From Peptoniphilaceae bacterium AM52-5BH (GTDB taxonomy: Bacteria > Bacillota > Clostridia > Tissierellales > Peptoniphilaceae): a stretch of DNA of 64,000 bases. The DNA lies in assembly GCA_027669155.1 (NCBI GenBank), contig JAQEDR010000007.1, positions 26,514 through 90,513 on the forward strand, read 5' to 3'. The notes below the pieces were generated by a model. The model saw only the letters and a list, made by a program, of their open reading frames with translations. It searched no databases and had not been told where the DNA came from. The position numbers were made by a program, and so were the translations under genes. Below are positions 40,397-50,293 of this stretch, piece by piece (position 1 is the first letter of the stretch; every line of letters starts with the position of its first letter).

Positions 40397-41333
40397 CTAT
40401 ATTATTAATTTAGATGCAATTTCTGCTCTAAAGGAATTTCCAGATAAAACATTTGATTGCTGTATTACATCTCCTCCATATTATGGACTTAGAGATTATA
40501 AAGCAGAAGGACAAATTGGAAGAGAAGAAAGTCCGGAGGAATATATAAATAAATTAATTGAAGTCTTTAGAGAAGTAAAAAGAGTATTAAAAAAAGAAGG
40601 AACACTTTGGATAGTTATTGGAGATTCTTATGCAGGCACAAGAAGCAAAAAAGAATATAAAGATCCTAAAAACATAGAAGGAAGAAGTGGTCAAAAAGAG
40701 TCTATTACAGAAAAACTCAGTGGATACAAGGCAAAAGACTTAATGGGGATACCTTGGCAACTAGCTTTAAAATTAAGAGAGGACGGTTGGTATTTAAGAA
40801 GTGATATTATTTGGCATAAGGAAAATGCCATGCCTGAGTCTTGTAGAGATAGACCATCAAGATCCTATGAACATATCTTCCTACTATCAAAAGCAAGAAA
40901 GTATTTCTATAACTTTGACGCTATGAAAGAACCAATAAAAGAAATAAGCAAAAAAAGATATATGAGGGCAAGGGGAAATAATAATAAGTATTTACAAGAA
41001 GGCACAGGAGCTAAAAGACAGAGCATAAATGAAGCAAGAGAGTATGGAGAATATATAGGAGATAATGTCCCTAAGTTTAGAAACAATAGAGATATTTGGA
41101 CTATTAACACCAGTGCGTTTAAAGGAAAACACTATGCGGTATTTCCACCAAAACTGGTAGAACTTTGTATAAAAGCAGGATGTCCTAAAAAAGGCTTAAT
41201 TCTTGATCCTTTTATGGGTTCAGGAACTGTTGGAATGGTAGCTATTAGGATGGACAGAGAATATATTGGAATTGACATAAACAAAGACTACTGTCAAATA
41301 GCTAAAGAAAGGATAGAGAAAAATATGAAATAG
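40368..41333 (+). CDS. orphan site-specific DNA methyltransferase (N4-C or N6-A)
   Basis: 321 residues from a TTG (SD AAGGAAGGG), overlapping the virB4 end. The catalytic motif [11 protein letters not shown] comes first and the SAM-binding [10 protein letters not shown] near the C-terminus, the beta-class order. PRNWD-type SPPY motifs occur in both N4-cytosine and N6-adenine enzymes, so the base is undecided. No restriction endonuclease or specificity gene is near. Most likely it protects the element from host restriction. Confidence 0.9.
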   Translation: MIDKEKLKTNYIINLDAISALKEFPDKTFDCCITSPPYYGLRDYKAEGQIGREESPEEYINKLIEVFREVKRVLKKEGTLWIVIGDSYAGTRSKKEYKDPKNIEGRSGQKESITEKLSGYKAKDLMGIPWQLALKLREDGWYLRSDIIWHKENAMPESCRDRPSRSYEHIFLLSKARKYFYNFDAMKEPIKEISKKRYMRARGNNNKYLQEGTGAKRQSINEAREYGEYIGDNVPKFRNNRDIWTINTSAFKGKHYAVFPPKLVELCIKAGCPKKGLILDPFMGSGTVGMVAIRMDREYIGIDINKDYCQIAKERIEKNMK

Positions 41334-41342
41334 GAGGTATAT

Positions 41343-44309
41343 ATGAAAAAGAAAGGGAAAGTAAACCCAAGAGATGTACCAAAGACCAAGCTTATATCAG
41401 AAAAGAAAGAAGAAAGAAATGAAAAATCCAGTAGTACAGAGAGACCATCAGATTTTTCAAAAAAAGAAATTAATAAAGAAAAAAGCAAGAACAACATAGA
41501 CAATAATGCTGAAGACTCTAAGTATTATTCATCTCATTTGCAAGAAAATAGTCAGGATTTACTCAACGAAAAAGATAAGTCAAATAGAGGAAGAAGACAA
41601 AGAAAAAACCATGAGGAAAAATTTTCAGAAACTTTCTATCATAATGAATATCAGCCAGAATATTCGCAACAGCAGCATAGAAAAATGGAAGAAAATGAGG
41701 AAAGTAGATATGGTGAATATTACGGGCAAGAAACAGAATACAGGCTAAGTAACTTTAAAGAAGATTTTAATGATAGACCAAATTCAACTAGCTCTAATTT
41801 AAAAAGTAGCACTTCTCCCCAAAAAAATTACAAGGGGGATAGTAATTTAAAATGGAAGAAAAACGTTGAGAGTGAAAGTTTTAATGGCGTGCAAGAGAAA
41901 AAAATAAGGAGATTTAGAAAAGAAGAAGATAAGAATTTTAATATAGAGGTAAGTTCAACATATGATCCCTTATCGCAGGACTCAGATAATGATGGTGTCA
42001 TAGATCGCTATGACATGAACTTTAGTGATAGCAATGTATCATATAGGGACACAAGAGATGACTATAAGTATTTACCATCTTCTGATGTGCAAAGAAAAAA
42101 TTGGGATGGTTCTTCTATTCTTGGTAATAAAGGGAAAGAAAGCTTTCAAAAAAACACCTTAAAAAAACTTTATCAATCTCAAAGTCAGTTTAAGGACAAA
42201 GGGGAAAAAGCAGAATTAAAATCTTTAAATGGGAAGTTTAGAAGAAAAGACTTATCATATAAGGCAAATGAAGAAGATAAAAAAATAATTCAAGATCTGA
42301 ATACTAATAAAAAACAAAATATCAAATATTTCAAAGGCAAAGTTAGAAATTTAGAAGAAAAAAATATGCTAATGGGTAGGGTTTCTAGTGGGAAATTTAG
42401 ACAGGATAGCCTATCTGAAGGATTTAAAAGTGAATCTGAAAAAAATAAAGATAAATATAATATAAATAAAAAGAATCAAGAAAAAATAGGCACGAAAAAA
42501 GAAATCTTCAAACAGGAAAAAAACGTAATAAAAAATGAGAATCTTGAAGTAGATGAACTTGATTTAAATCATAGTGGAATTTCTAATAAAAACAAGGGAA
42601 AGAAAAGACAAATAAAAGACGCTTTTGATAATACTATAAAGAAAAGCAACTTTGATCCAAAGAAAGAATACACCAGGACAAAAAAAGAAGTACAGGATTC
42701 TAAAAATGTATCTGAAGAAAATAAGGTAGATACAAAAAATAAAACTAAATTCCATTCTAAAAAAGATAACAAAAGTGAAAAAGATAAGTTTTATAAAAAG
42801 GAAGATAAAGTATCAAAACTATATGAGAAAAAGAATAAAAAGGAAAAAGAGTTAATTAAGGATAAGAAAAAGTCAAAAAAAGCGGGTTTAGAAAAACCTA
42901 TTACTTTTGCGAGTGCTATGACAGCAAACTATCTATATAGTGGGAAAGATGATAATGCAGGCGTTAACGCTGCTTATAAGCTTAGTAGAACTACCGAAGC
43001 TATTGGCAGAGAAATTAGCCATTTTAGAAGAAAAAAACCTTTAAAAACTCAAAGAAAAATAAAATCTTTAGAAGGAAAAATTTATAAGAAAGAAAGTAAA
43101 CTCCTCTTTCAAAGAAATTTTGAAGAATTGAAGAAGACTAAAGATTATCAAAACTCTAATAAACTGAATCGATTTTTTATGAAAAAGAAGTTTCAGAGAG
43201 ATTTTAGGAAGAAACACGGGGAAGGTTTAGTAAATAGAATAAAGAAATCTTTCGCTAATATTGGAAAGAAAACATTGGAAGTTTTAAAAAACAAAGGATA
43301 TAAGCAAATTTTAATTGCCCTTTGTATTTTAGGACTTTTTTTTATGCTATTTCAAGGAATTAGCAATGTTGGCAGTCTTACTTCAGGATTAACAAGTAAT
43401 GTTATAGCTACAAGCTATCTATCAAAAGAAGAAGTTTTAATGGATATTAATAATGAATTTACAAGTTATGAATATGCATTACAAGATGAAATAGATAGTA
43501 TTAAAGAAAATTATCCAAATTATGATGAATATCATATAAAAGGAGATTCTGTTGGTCATGATCTACACGAGCTTTTTAGCTATTTAACAGCAAGATATGG
43601 AGAGATTAAGTCAGCTGAAGAGATACAAAAGGAATTAAAAAAACTATTTAATCAAATGTATGAGAAAAAATATACTTCAAAGTCTATTACAAAATATGAC
43701 AGTGAAGGAAATCCATATACCTATAGAATTCTAACCTTAACTATAAAAAAGAAAAGCATTGATGAAATAGCAAGAGAAGAATTTGCAAACTATGAAACAA
43801 ATATGGCTCATTATTTAGCTTTACTTGAGAGTCAGGGAAATATGAGTGGATATTTTGGATCAAGCTATGGGAACTTGGGAGAGATTATAGACAATCCAAA
43901 CTTTGGAAATCCCGGTCTTGCTTTTGATTCTGAAACTGCCAAAGCCTTATTTAATGAAGCAGAAAAACACATAGGCAAAAGATATGTGTTTGGAGCAAGT
44001 GGACCATCTAACTTTGACTGTTCAGGTTTTGTATGTTGGTCATTTACAAAGTCTGGTGTAAAGAAAATGCCAAGAACTACAGCTTGGCTTATTTATAAAA
44101 ACTATTGTAATCCAATATCTCCAAGCGAGGCAAAACCTGGGGATATTATTTTCTTTAAAGGCACATATAATTCCGGCACGCCAATTTCTCACGTAGGGAT
44201 ATATGCCGGAAATGGAATGATGCTCCATGCAGGAGATCCTATCCAATATGCCAGTATAAACTCAAGGTATTGGAAAAATCACTTCTATTCCTTTGGTAGA
44301 CCAAAATAA
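41343..44309 (+). CDS. CD1108 type transfer protein with NlpC/P60 peptidase domain
   Basis: 988 residues. Long hydrophilic, Lys/Glu-rich region (1-530). A calcium-loop-like motif YDPLSQDSDNDGVIDRYD lies at about 207-224. Single membrane helix at about 655-675. The C-terminal NlpC/P60 domain (about 875-988) has catalytic Cys in SNFDCSGFVCW, His in ISHVGIYAGN and the third polar residue near MLHAGD. It should cut peptidoglycan on the outer face to open a path for the conjugation channel (VirB1/CwlT role). SD TAGGAGGT. Confidence 0.88.
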   Translation: MKKKGKVNPRDVPKTKLISEKKEERNEKSSSTERPSDFSKKEINKEKSKNNIDNNAEDSKYYSSHLQENSQDLLNEKDKSNRGRRQRKNHEEKFSETFYHNEYQPEYSQQQHRKMEENEESRYGEYYGQETEYRLSNFKEDFNDRPNSTSSNLKSSTSPQKNYKGDSNLKWKKNVESESFNGVQEKKIRRFRKEEDKNFNIEVSSTYDPLSQDSDNDGVIDRYDMNFSDSNVSYRDTRDDYKYLPSSDVQRKNWDGSSILGNKGKESFQKNTLKKLYQSQSQFKDKGEKAELKSLNGKFRRKDLSYKANEEDKKIIQDLNTNKKQNIKYFKGKVRNLEEKNMLMGRVSSGKFRQDSLSEGFKSESEKNKDKYNINKKNQEKIGTKKEIFKQEKNVIKNENLEVDELDLNHSGISNKNKGKKRQIKDAFDNTIKKSNFDPKKEYTRTKKEVQDSKNVSEENKVDTKNKTKFHSKKDNKSEKDKFYKKEDKVSKLYEKKNKKEKELIKDKKKSKKAGLEKPITFASAMTANYLYSGKDDNAGVNAAYKLSRTTEAIGREISHFRRKKPLKTQRKIKSLEGKIYKKESKLLFQRNFEELKKTKDYQNSNKLNRFFMKKKFQRDFRKKHGEGLVNRIKKSFANIGKKTLEVLKNKGYKQILIALCILGLFFMLFQGISNVGSLTSGLTSNVIATSYLSKEEVLMDINNEFTSYEYALQDEIDSIKENYPNYDEYHIKGDSVGHDLHELFSYLTARYGEIKSAEEIQKELKKLFNQMYEKKYTSKSITKYDSEGNPYTYRILTLTIKKKSIDEIAREEFANYETNMAHYLALLESQGNMSGYFGSSYGNLGEIIDNPNFGNPGLAFDSETAKALFNEAEKHIGKRYVFGASGPSNFDCSGFVCWSFTKSGVKKMPRTTAWLIYKNYCNPISPSEAKPGDIIFFKGTYNSGTPISHVGIYAGNGMMLHAGDPIQYASINSRYWKNHFYSFGRPK

Positions 44310-44326
44310 GGGGGGAGTAAAAATCT

Positions 44327-44584
44327 ATGAATAAAAAATTAATCAGAAACATAGAAAAACAGAAGAATTTAAGAAAGAAAAAAGAAGAAATTGAAATAGA
44401 ACTTCAGTTATTAGCAGAGGAACAAGAAGAAATAGAAAATTTAGAGGTCATCAAGGAATTTCGAAGTAGAAAAATATCTCTTGATGAATTTTTATTTATT
44501 GTTAGAAAAAATAAGGACGAAGAAAATAGAGAAAGACAAGAACTTAAAAGAAAAGATACAAATGAAAGTGAGGAAAATTTATGA
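44327..44584 (+). CDS. DUF4315 family protein
   Basis: 85 residues, nearly all charged helix (coiled coil about 5-45), with the segment REFRS-like KEFRSRKISLDEFLFIVR. It fits DUF4315 proteins found between the NlpC/P60 gene and DUF4366 in such ICEs. SD GGGGGGAG. The stop overlaps the next ATG. Function unknown. Confidence 0.7.
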   Translation: MNKKLIRNIEKQKNLRKKKEEIEIELQLLAEEQEEIENLEVIKEFRSRKISLDEFLFIVRKNKDEENRERQELKRKDTNESEENL

Positions 44585-46935
44585 AAAAAATAACCAGTGG
44601 GATTTTAGCTGTAATGATGCTACTTGTAAGTCTAGTGAATATAGTTGCTGTAAGTCCTGTATATGCAAAAACAGATGATAAGGTGGAGTGGACGGAAGAT
44701 GATTTTATGTATTCCTCTGAGGGAAATATAATTGCCTTTAGTGATAAAGGCTTAGAAAAGAAAGAAAAGACAAATATTCTAGTATTTCCTGAAGGAACGA
44801 AGTCTATAAATGGAAATTATTCTTTAAGTCATTCAAACGATGAACTTAGATATAAAAGAGAATTTGGACGTGGCAAACATTGGGATAAAGTAATTATTCC
44901 TGATTCTGTTAAGCATTTAGGTTATGCTGCCTTTTATGAAGCAAGTATAGACGAGGTAAAACTATCAAATAGTCTAACTTATCTTGGTGGTTTAGCATTT
45001 TTCAATTGTGGACTTAGAGAAGTGACTTTACCTGATACTTTGGTAAATATTGAACATAATGCTTTTGAAAGAAATAACCTTCAAGAAATAACTATACCGA
45101 AGTCTGTGAAGACAATTGAACAGTATGCTTTTTCAAGAAATAAATTGCACACTATAAAAGTTTTAGGCAATCCAAATATTAACAGTAAGGGAGTATTCCA
45201 TAATCAAGAAGTTGAGTATAGACCAAAACAAAATCCATTTTACGAAAATCATTTTGGTTTCAACGGAAATCAAGGATTCAAATCTATTCCTAATGGATTA
45301 AGGTTTGAAAATGGAGAGTTTGTCTTTGATAAGAATGTAGATAAAGTAGAACTTGAATTTGATTATAACAATGATATGTATCAAGGAAAGATGACTATAT
45401 ACAACCCAAATAAATATTCCATTGATACTCAAACAGATTTAACAGGACAAGATATTGATGAAAAGGACAATAAGATTGATGATTTAACTAAAAACATTAA
45501 GGATTTAGAAAATCAGATCAAAGACTTAAATGATAAGAAACAAGAAGACCAATCAAAGATAGATGAATTAAAAGAAAAGTTAGAATCTTGCAAAGATAAT
45601 GGAGAGAAACTAAAACAAGAAAAAGCTAAGCTAGAAGAAGAGATTAGAGATAAAGACAATAAGATTGCTCAATTAAATAAAGAAATTGAGGATCTTAAAA
45701 ATTCTAACAATGATGAACTAATAGCAGAAATTACTCAGCTTAAAGATGAACTAAAAAGATTACAAGATGAAAATGCAAAACTAAAAGAAGATTATTCATC
45801 TACAAAATGGGAGTTAGAAGCTGAGAAAGAAAAGACCAACAAAAACGAAAATAAAATCAAAGAAATGCAAGAAAAGCTTGAGTCTTTAGAAGGGGAACTT
45901 GCAAAGAAGACTAAAGAAATTGAGTATAAAGATAATAGAATTAAGGACTTAGAAAAAGCTCTTGATGAAAAAGATACTAAGATAAAAGACTTAGAGGATA
46001 AAAAGAAAGAAACAGAAAATTCTAAGTCAGAATGTTGTAAGAAAATTGAAGAGCTTCAAAAGGCTATTGATAGTTTAAAAGAAACTTCTGAAAATACAAA
46101 AAAAGAATTAGAAGAGAAAATTAAAGAACTAGAAGAAAAACAAAAAGCTTCTGAAGAAGAAATTAAAAAGCTAAAAGAAGAATTAGATAAGAAAATCGAA
46201 GAAGCAAAGAAGTTAATCGAGGAAGCAAATAAAAAATCTAAAGAAAAACTTGAAAAACAAGCTAAAGATGAAAAAGAAAAAAATCTAAACCAAGACTTAT
46301 CTAAGAAATTAGATGAACTTCTAAAACTTCAAAAAGAAAACAAAGATAAGAAAGAAGATAAGAAATCTCAAGATAAGAAGTGGGACGAACTTTTGAAAGC
46401 TGATGACAAGAATATCTTAAATCAATTTGATCTTAACAAGATGAAAAAGCAAGAGGAACAACAAGACAAAAAACAAGCTAAAGATGAAAAAGAATTTGCA
46501 GTTTTTCAAGTAGACAAAAACTTCTATAACATTATAAAAGATGGAAAGAAAACTACTGTGTATATGGATGTAAAAGCATATATTAAGGATAATCGCATTA
46601 TGCTACCTGTTAGATATGCAGCCTATACTCTTGGGTTTAATGTAGAATATGATGATAGTAAGAGAGAGGCTATCTTTTCAAATAAAGAAAATACAGCCTT
46701 ACCTAAAAAAACTCTAAGATTAAATATAGATACTGGTGTTATGAAAGATAGTCAAGGAAACATTTATCATTCTGACACTAAACCTGTAATTATAAATGGA
46801 AGAATTCACGCATCTATTTCCAATATAGCTAAAGCTTTTAATGCAAGCTGTGGGGATATAAGAGATGAAAAAGATCAAAGTATAGAATGGGATAATAGCA
46901 GAAAGGCAGTTTATGTCTTCAAGAATATAAAGTAA
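44581..46935 (+). CDS. secreted LRR / coiled-coil / stalk-domain surface protein (cargo)
   Basis: 784 residues. Signal peptide 1-29 (ITSGILAVMMLLVSLV then VYAKT). BspA-like leucine-rich repeats at about 95-205, with IPDSVKHLGYAAFYEA, LPDTLVNIEHNAFERN and IPKSVKTIEQYAFSRN. A very long coiled coil spans about 290-640. A copper-amine-oxidase-N/stalk domain follows at about 645-784, with RIMLPVRYAAYTLGFNVEYD. No LPXTG or membrane anchor. Comparable surface proteins bind host matrix or other bacteria; here adhesion or mating-pair contact is inference. It sits between DUF4315 and DUF4366, normally adjacent, so it looks inserted. Translationally coupled to DUF4315 (ATGA). Confidence 0.85.
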   Translation: MKKITSGILAVMMLLVSLVNIVAVSPVYAKTDDKVEWTEDDFMYSSEGNIIAFSDKGLEKKEKTNILVFPEGTKSINGNYSLSHSNDELRYKREFGRGKHWDKVIIPDSVKHLGYAAFYEASIDEVKLSNSLTYLGGLAFFNCGLREVTLPDTLVNIEHNAFERNNLQEITIPKSVKTIEQYAFSRNKLHTIKVLGNPNINSKGVFHNQEVEYRPKQNPFYENHFGFNGNQGFKSIPNGLRFENGEFVFDKNVDKVELEFDYNNDMYQGKMTIYNPNKYSIDTQTDLTGQDIDEKDNKIDDLTKNIKDLENQIKDLNDKKQEDQSKIDELKEKLESCKDNGEKLKQEKAKLEEEIRDKDNKIAQLNKEIEDLKNSNNDELIAEITQLKDELKRLQDENAKLKEDYSSTKWELEAEKEKTNKNENKIKEMQEKLESLEGELAKKTKEIEYKDNRIKDLEKALDEKDTKIKDLEDKKKETENSKSECCKKIEELQKAIDSLKETSENTKKELEEKIKELEEKQKASEEEIKKLKEELDKKIEEAKKLIEEANKKSKEKLEKQAKDEKEKNLNQDLSKKLDELLKLQKENKDKKEDKKSQDKKWDELLKADDKNILNQFDLNKMKKQEEQQDKKQAKDEKEFAVFQVDKNFYNIIKDGKKTTVYMDVKAYIKDNRIMLPVRYAAYTLGFNVEYDDSKREAIFSNKENTALPKKTLRLNIDTGVMKDSQGNIYHSDTKPVIINGRIHASISNIAKAFNASCGDIRDEKDQSIEWDNSRKAVYVFKNIK

Positions 46936-46950
46936 GAAAAGGAGAGAATT

Positions 46951-47829
46951 ATGAAGAAAAAAAGATTAGGGGTAGCCTTAGTGCTACTCCTTTTACTATT
47001 CAGTATGCCAAGCATATCCATAGCTAAGAGCAATGAAAATGAAATAAAAAATCAGTCAAATGATATTTATTTGCCAGAAAAAAGTAAAGAATTAGAAAGC
47101 TTATTTGATGAAGATGTATATGAACCATCTAATGAGAGTCAAAAAATTCCTTATCAGGAAGTGCCGAAAATACAAGAAAATAACATAAAAAATGAGCAAG
47201 TAGATAAAAAAGAAAAGCCATCTAAACTTGTTAAAGGTGGCAATACTAAAGCAATTAATCCATTAGCTACAAAAGAAAATAAGGCAAGAGGAACAGTTAT
47301 AGAAAATGTAGATAAAAATGGACAGGATATTACACCGAAAGTAGAAGATCAAACATCAAGAGATGAAAAAAAGGAAAATCCAATAGATGTTAGACAATTT
47401 TTAACCTTTCAAACAAAGAGTGGAAAAACTATGCACCTCATTGTAGATCATTCGGAAAATCAAGAAAATGTGCAACTACTAACAGAAGTTGGAGAACAAG
47501 ATCTACTAAATATGATTGAAGGAGAAAGTGAAGTAAAGCCAAAAGAAGAAGTAGTGAAAAAAGAAGAACCGGTGGAGGAAAAACCGAAGAAAGAGGAGAA
47601 AGAAGAAAAGAAATCAGGGGTAGGACTTTATTTATTTATGGGTTTAATTATTGTTGGTGTAATGGGTGCAGGATATTACTTCAAAATCTATAAAAAAAAT
47701 GAAGAGGAAAGTTTTGAAGAGGAGCAAGATTATAATGAATTAGAAGATGATTATGAATCTGAAGGGGAGGATTATGATCTTGAAGATAAGGAAGATACAG
47801 AAATTATTCCAGATGAAGATGAATTTTAA
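46951..47829 (+). CDS. CD1107 type mobile-element protein (DUF4366)
   Basis: 292 residues. Signal peptide 1-25 (RLGVALVLLLLLFSMPSISI). Low-complexity Lys/Glu-rich region, then the DUF4366 block RQFLTFQTKSGKTMHLIVDH at about 148-167, QLLTEVGEQDLLNMIEG, a membrane helix near 226-245 and an acidic tail. Position and architecture match CD1107 proteins of Tn1549-like ICEs. Probably membrane-anchored with the conserved domain outside. SD AAAGGAGAG. Confidence 0.88.
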   Translation: MKKKRLGVALVLLLLLFSMPSISIAKSNENEIKNQSNDIYLPEKSKELESLFDEDVYEPSNESQKIPYQEVPKIQENNIKNEQVDKKEKPSKLVKGGNTKAINPLATKENKARGTVIENVDKNGQDITPKVEDQTSRDEKKENPIDVRQFLTFQTKSGKTMHLIVDHSENQENVQLLTEVGEQDLLNMIEGESEVKPKEEVVKKEEPVEEKPKKEEKEEKKSGVGLYLFMGLIIVGVMGAGYYFKIYKKNEEESFEEEQDYNELEDDYESEGEDYDLEDKEDTEIIPDEDEF

Positions 47830-48035
47830 TCTTCTCAATGATTTAAGCAGTAGATTAAGGACAACAATAAACTCAATTATCGTGTAAATTTATAAAAAAA
47901 GTACAATTAGAATTCTGGAACTTTAATAAAAAACGATGAACAAAACGACAGCACAAACTTAATATATAAGTAAAGCTAAGTTGAAATGATTGATTGTATA
48001 ATTAAGAATTTGATATAGATAAAATCATAAGTTTA

Positions 48036-48176
48036 ATGAGAATGCTAAAAACGGATCAAGCTTTTTTATACAGATGGAATTCTTATTCGAAGAAAAATCT
48101 TTATGTTAGAGACATAAAGTTTGAAGATGTAATAGATAATGGAATAAATATTATAGAAAAAATAAAAAATCAGTAG
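48036..48176 (+). CDS. doubtful 46-codon ORF in the 47830-48245 gap
   Basis: Begins MRMLKTDQAFLYRWNSYSKK; the open frame continues upstream as EFDIDKIIS without a start. No RBS. It could be the C-terminal end of a decayed gene. The remaining sequence of this 416-nt gap shows nothing recognisable apart from the terminator at 48189. Confidence 0.25.
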   Translation: MRMLKTDQAFLYRWNSYSKKNLYVRDIKFEDVIDNGINIIEKIKNQ

Positions 48177-48188
48177 AGCTATAAAAAG

Positions 48189-48222
48189 ATGAGGGATTGA
48201 AAATTTAATCTCTCATTTTTTT
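48189..48222 (+). terminator. hairpin upstream of topB
   Basis: ATGAGGGATT (48189-48198) pairs with AATCTCTCAT (48207-48216), ten pairs with one G-U, followed by seven T. The topB RBS AAAGGAGG lies about 15 nt downstream. Confidence 0.8.
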
Positions 48223-48245
48223 ATTAAAAAATTAAAGGAGGAAAA

Positions 48246-49952
48246 ATGAAATTAGTAATCGCAGAAAAACCAAGTGTTGCAGCATCAATAGCAAAAGTTA
48301 TAGGAGCAAAAAATAGAAATAATGGATATTATGAGGGGAATGGATACATTGTTTCATGGTGTGTTGGGCATTTAGTACAAATGGCAAATCCTGATGTGTA
48401 TGATGAAAGATATAAGAAGTGGAGAATTGAAGATTTACCTATTATCCCAAAAGAATACAAGTATGAGGTAACGAAGACAACTAAAAAACAGTTTAATATT
48501 CTTAAAAGACTAATGAATAGTAATGAAGTTGACACCATTATTAATGCTTGTGATGCTGGTAGAGAAGGAGAAGCTATCTTTAGACTTGTATATATGATGG
48601 CAAATTGTAAGAAGAAAATGAAACGTCTTTGGATTTCCTCAATGGAAGACTCTTCCATAAAAGAAGGATTTAGCAACTTAAAAGATGGAAGTAATTATGA
48701 TAATCTTTTTGATTCAGCTAAGGCTCGTGCCATAGCTGATTGGCTTGTTGGAATGAACATAAGTAGACTTTACTCCTGTCTATATAATGAAAATTATAGT
48801 GTAGGCAGAGTACAAACACCAACTTTATCAATGATTGTGAATAGAGATGATGAGATAAATAGTTTTAAAAAAGAAAAATATTATACAGTGGAGATTTCCA
48901 TGAATGGATTTACACTGTCGACAGATAGAATTGATGACAAGATAGTGGCAGAGCAGCTTAAAAATTTAATCGGAGAAAAAATTGAAATAACCGATGTAAT
49001 TAAAAAAGAAAAGATTACAAAGCCTAATCTGCCCTTTGATCTAACAACACTTCAAAGAGAATGTAATAAGTATTTTGGATACAGTGCAAAACAAACCCTA
49101 GATTATGCCCAAAGCCTGTATGAAAAGAAGTATATTACCTATCCACGAACAGATTCAAGATATTTGACAGTAGACATGATAGAAAGCACTGTAAATAATA
49201 TTATAGGGAAAAATGATTTTGACACAGAAAGAATTAAGGTAGTTTTTAATTCTGAAAAAGTTACAGATCATCATGCAATAATTCCAACGATAAGTTCATT
49301 AAATAAGGATATTTCAAATCTCCCGGAAAGTGAAGCCAAAGTATATAGACTTATAACAAATAAACTCTATGCAAGTTTTGGATACCCACTTGTAGAAAAT
49401 ACAACAAAGATAGTGGCTGAATTTGACGGGTTTGAATTTATAAACACTTATAAAATAATTGCTGAAGAAGGATTTACAAAATATTTAGAAGAATATAAAT
49501 CAAAGAAGAAAGAAGATATACAACTTCCTGATGTAAAAATAGGAGATTTTTTATATATTGAAAATAAAGATATAAAAGAGAAGTATACAAATCCACCTAA
49601 ACACTTCACTGAAGACACACTCTTAAAAGCAATGGAAATAGCTGGGAATGATGAATTAGTTAAGAATGTTGAAGTTGAGAGAAAAGGACTTGGTACTCCT
49701 GCTACAAGAGCGGGAATAATAGAAAATTTGATATACAAAGGTTATATAAAAAGAGAAAAGAAAAACCTAATATCAACTAGAAAGGGATTAAACCTAGTGA
49801 CTATAGTTATAGATGAGTTTAAATCTCCAAAGACAACAGCAAAATGGGAAATGAGATTAAGTGATATAGCAAAGGGTAAGGAATATAAAGAGAATTTTTT
49901 AAAAGAAATTGAAGAAGAAATAGAAAATACTATAGGTAAATATTATAAGTAA
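48246..49952 (+). CDS. topB: type IA DNA topoisomerase III
   Basis: 568 residues. Toprim domain at the start: MKLVIAEKPSVAASIAKVIG and INACDAGREGEAIFRL. The active Tyr is in KKYITYPRTDSRYL near residue 300. Late block GLGTPATRAGIIENLI is typical. It is shorter than chromosomal TopB because zinc or C-terminal extensions are absent, as usual for ICE copies. It probably resolves DNA during transfer or replication of the element. SD AAAGGAGG. Confidence 0.95.
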   Translation: MKLVIAEKPSVAASIAKVIGAKNRNNGYYEGNGYIVSWCVGHLVQMANPDVYDERYKKWRIEDLPIIPKEYKYEVTKTTKKQFNILKRLMNSNEVDTIINACDAGREGEAIFRLVYMMANCKKKMKRLWISSMEDSSIKEGFSNLKDGSNYDNLFDSAKARAIADWLVGMNISRLYSCLYNENYSVGRVQTPTLSMIVNRDDEINSFKKEKYYTVEISMNGFTLSTDRIDDKIVAEQLKNLIGEKIEITDVIKKEKITKPNLPFDLTTLQRECNKYFGYSAKQTLDYAQSLYEKKYITYPRTDSRYLTVDMIESTVNNIIGKNDFDTERIKVVFNSEKVTDHHAIIPTISSLNKDISNLPESEAKVYRLITNKLYASFGYPLVENTTKIVAEFDGFEFINTYKIIAEEGFTKYLEEYKSKKKEDIQLPDVKIGDFLYIENKDIKEKYTNPPKHFTEDTLLKAMEIAGNDELVKNVEVERKGLGTPATRAGIIENLIYKGYIKREKKNLISTRKGLNLVTIVIDEFKSPKTTAKWEMRLSDIAKGKEYKENFLKEIEEEIENTIGKYYK

Positions 49953-50293
49953 ATTGATTATAAAAACTTGAATATAATTATAGGAATGAAGAAAGGAATG
50001 ATTTATGAAAGAAATAGGGTATAATATAAGTGATAAAAGAGTAGGCATTAGGAAATTTGCTTATTTGACATTACTATAAATATACGTTATACTCTTATCA
50101 GATAAAGATGGTGTCCCGCTACCGTTAAAGGTGGAGCATTAAAGAAGGTGTATCACTACCTACATCCCAAAGGTAAAATATTAAAGCAAACAGAGAGGTT
50201 AAAACCTTTCTATTTTTTTATTCCAATTTCTTCTGCAAAGGAAAACGCAAAAAATGAAAGAATGTTTCTGATGAGCATTTTTTAATTTATGAA
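49953..50293 (+). other. gene-poor gap with 24-codon leader-like ORF
   Basis: A 24-residue frame at 50005-50079 (MKEIGYNISDKRVGIRKFAY) has an AAAGGA ribosome binding site 8 nt upstream. After it, two related segments, GGTGTCCCGCTACC and GGTGTATCACTACC, occur about 40 nt apart. The translation KDGVPLPLKVEH suggests a decayed coding region. A terminator-like hairpin ends the stretch. Whether this is a leader peptide with attenuator or a gene remnant cannot be decided. Confidence 0.3.
50192..50219 (+). terminator. hairpin with T run after the leader-like ORF
   Basis: AGAGAGGTT (50192-50200) faces AACCTTTCT (50203-50211) with one G-U, then ATTTTTTTATT. The loop must open one or two pairs to close sterically. 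Confidence 0.6.

Noticed and set aside
41506..41748. 80-codon frame inside the NlpC/P60 gene
   Set aside because: No SD upstream and Lys/Ile/Ser low-complexity product with no family resemblance, unlike the nested tnpV frame.
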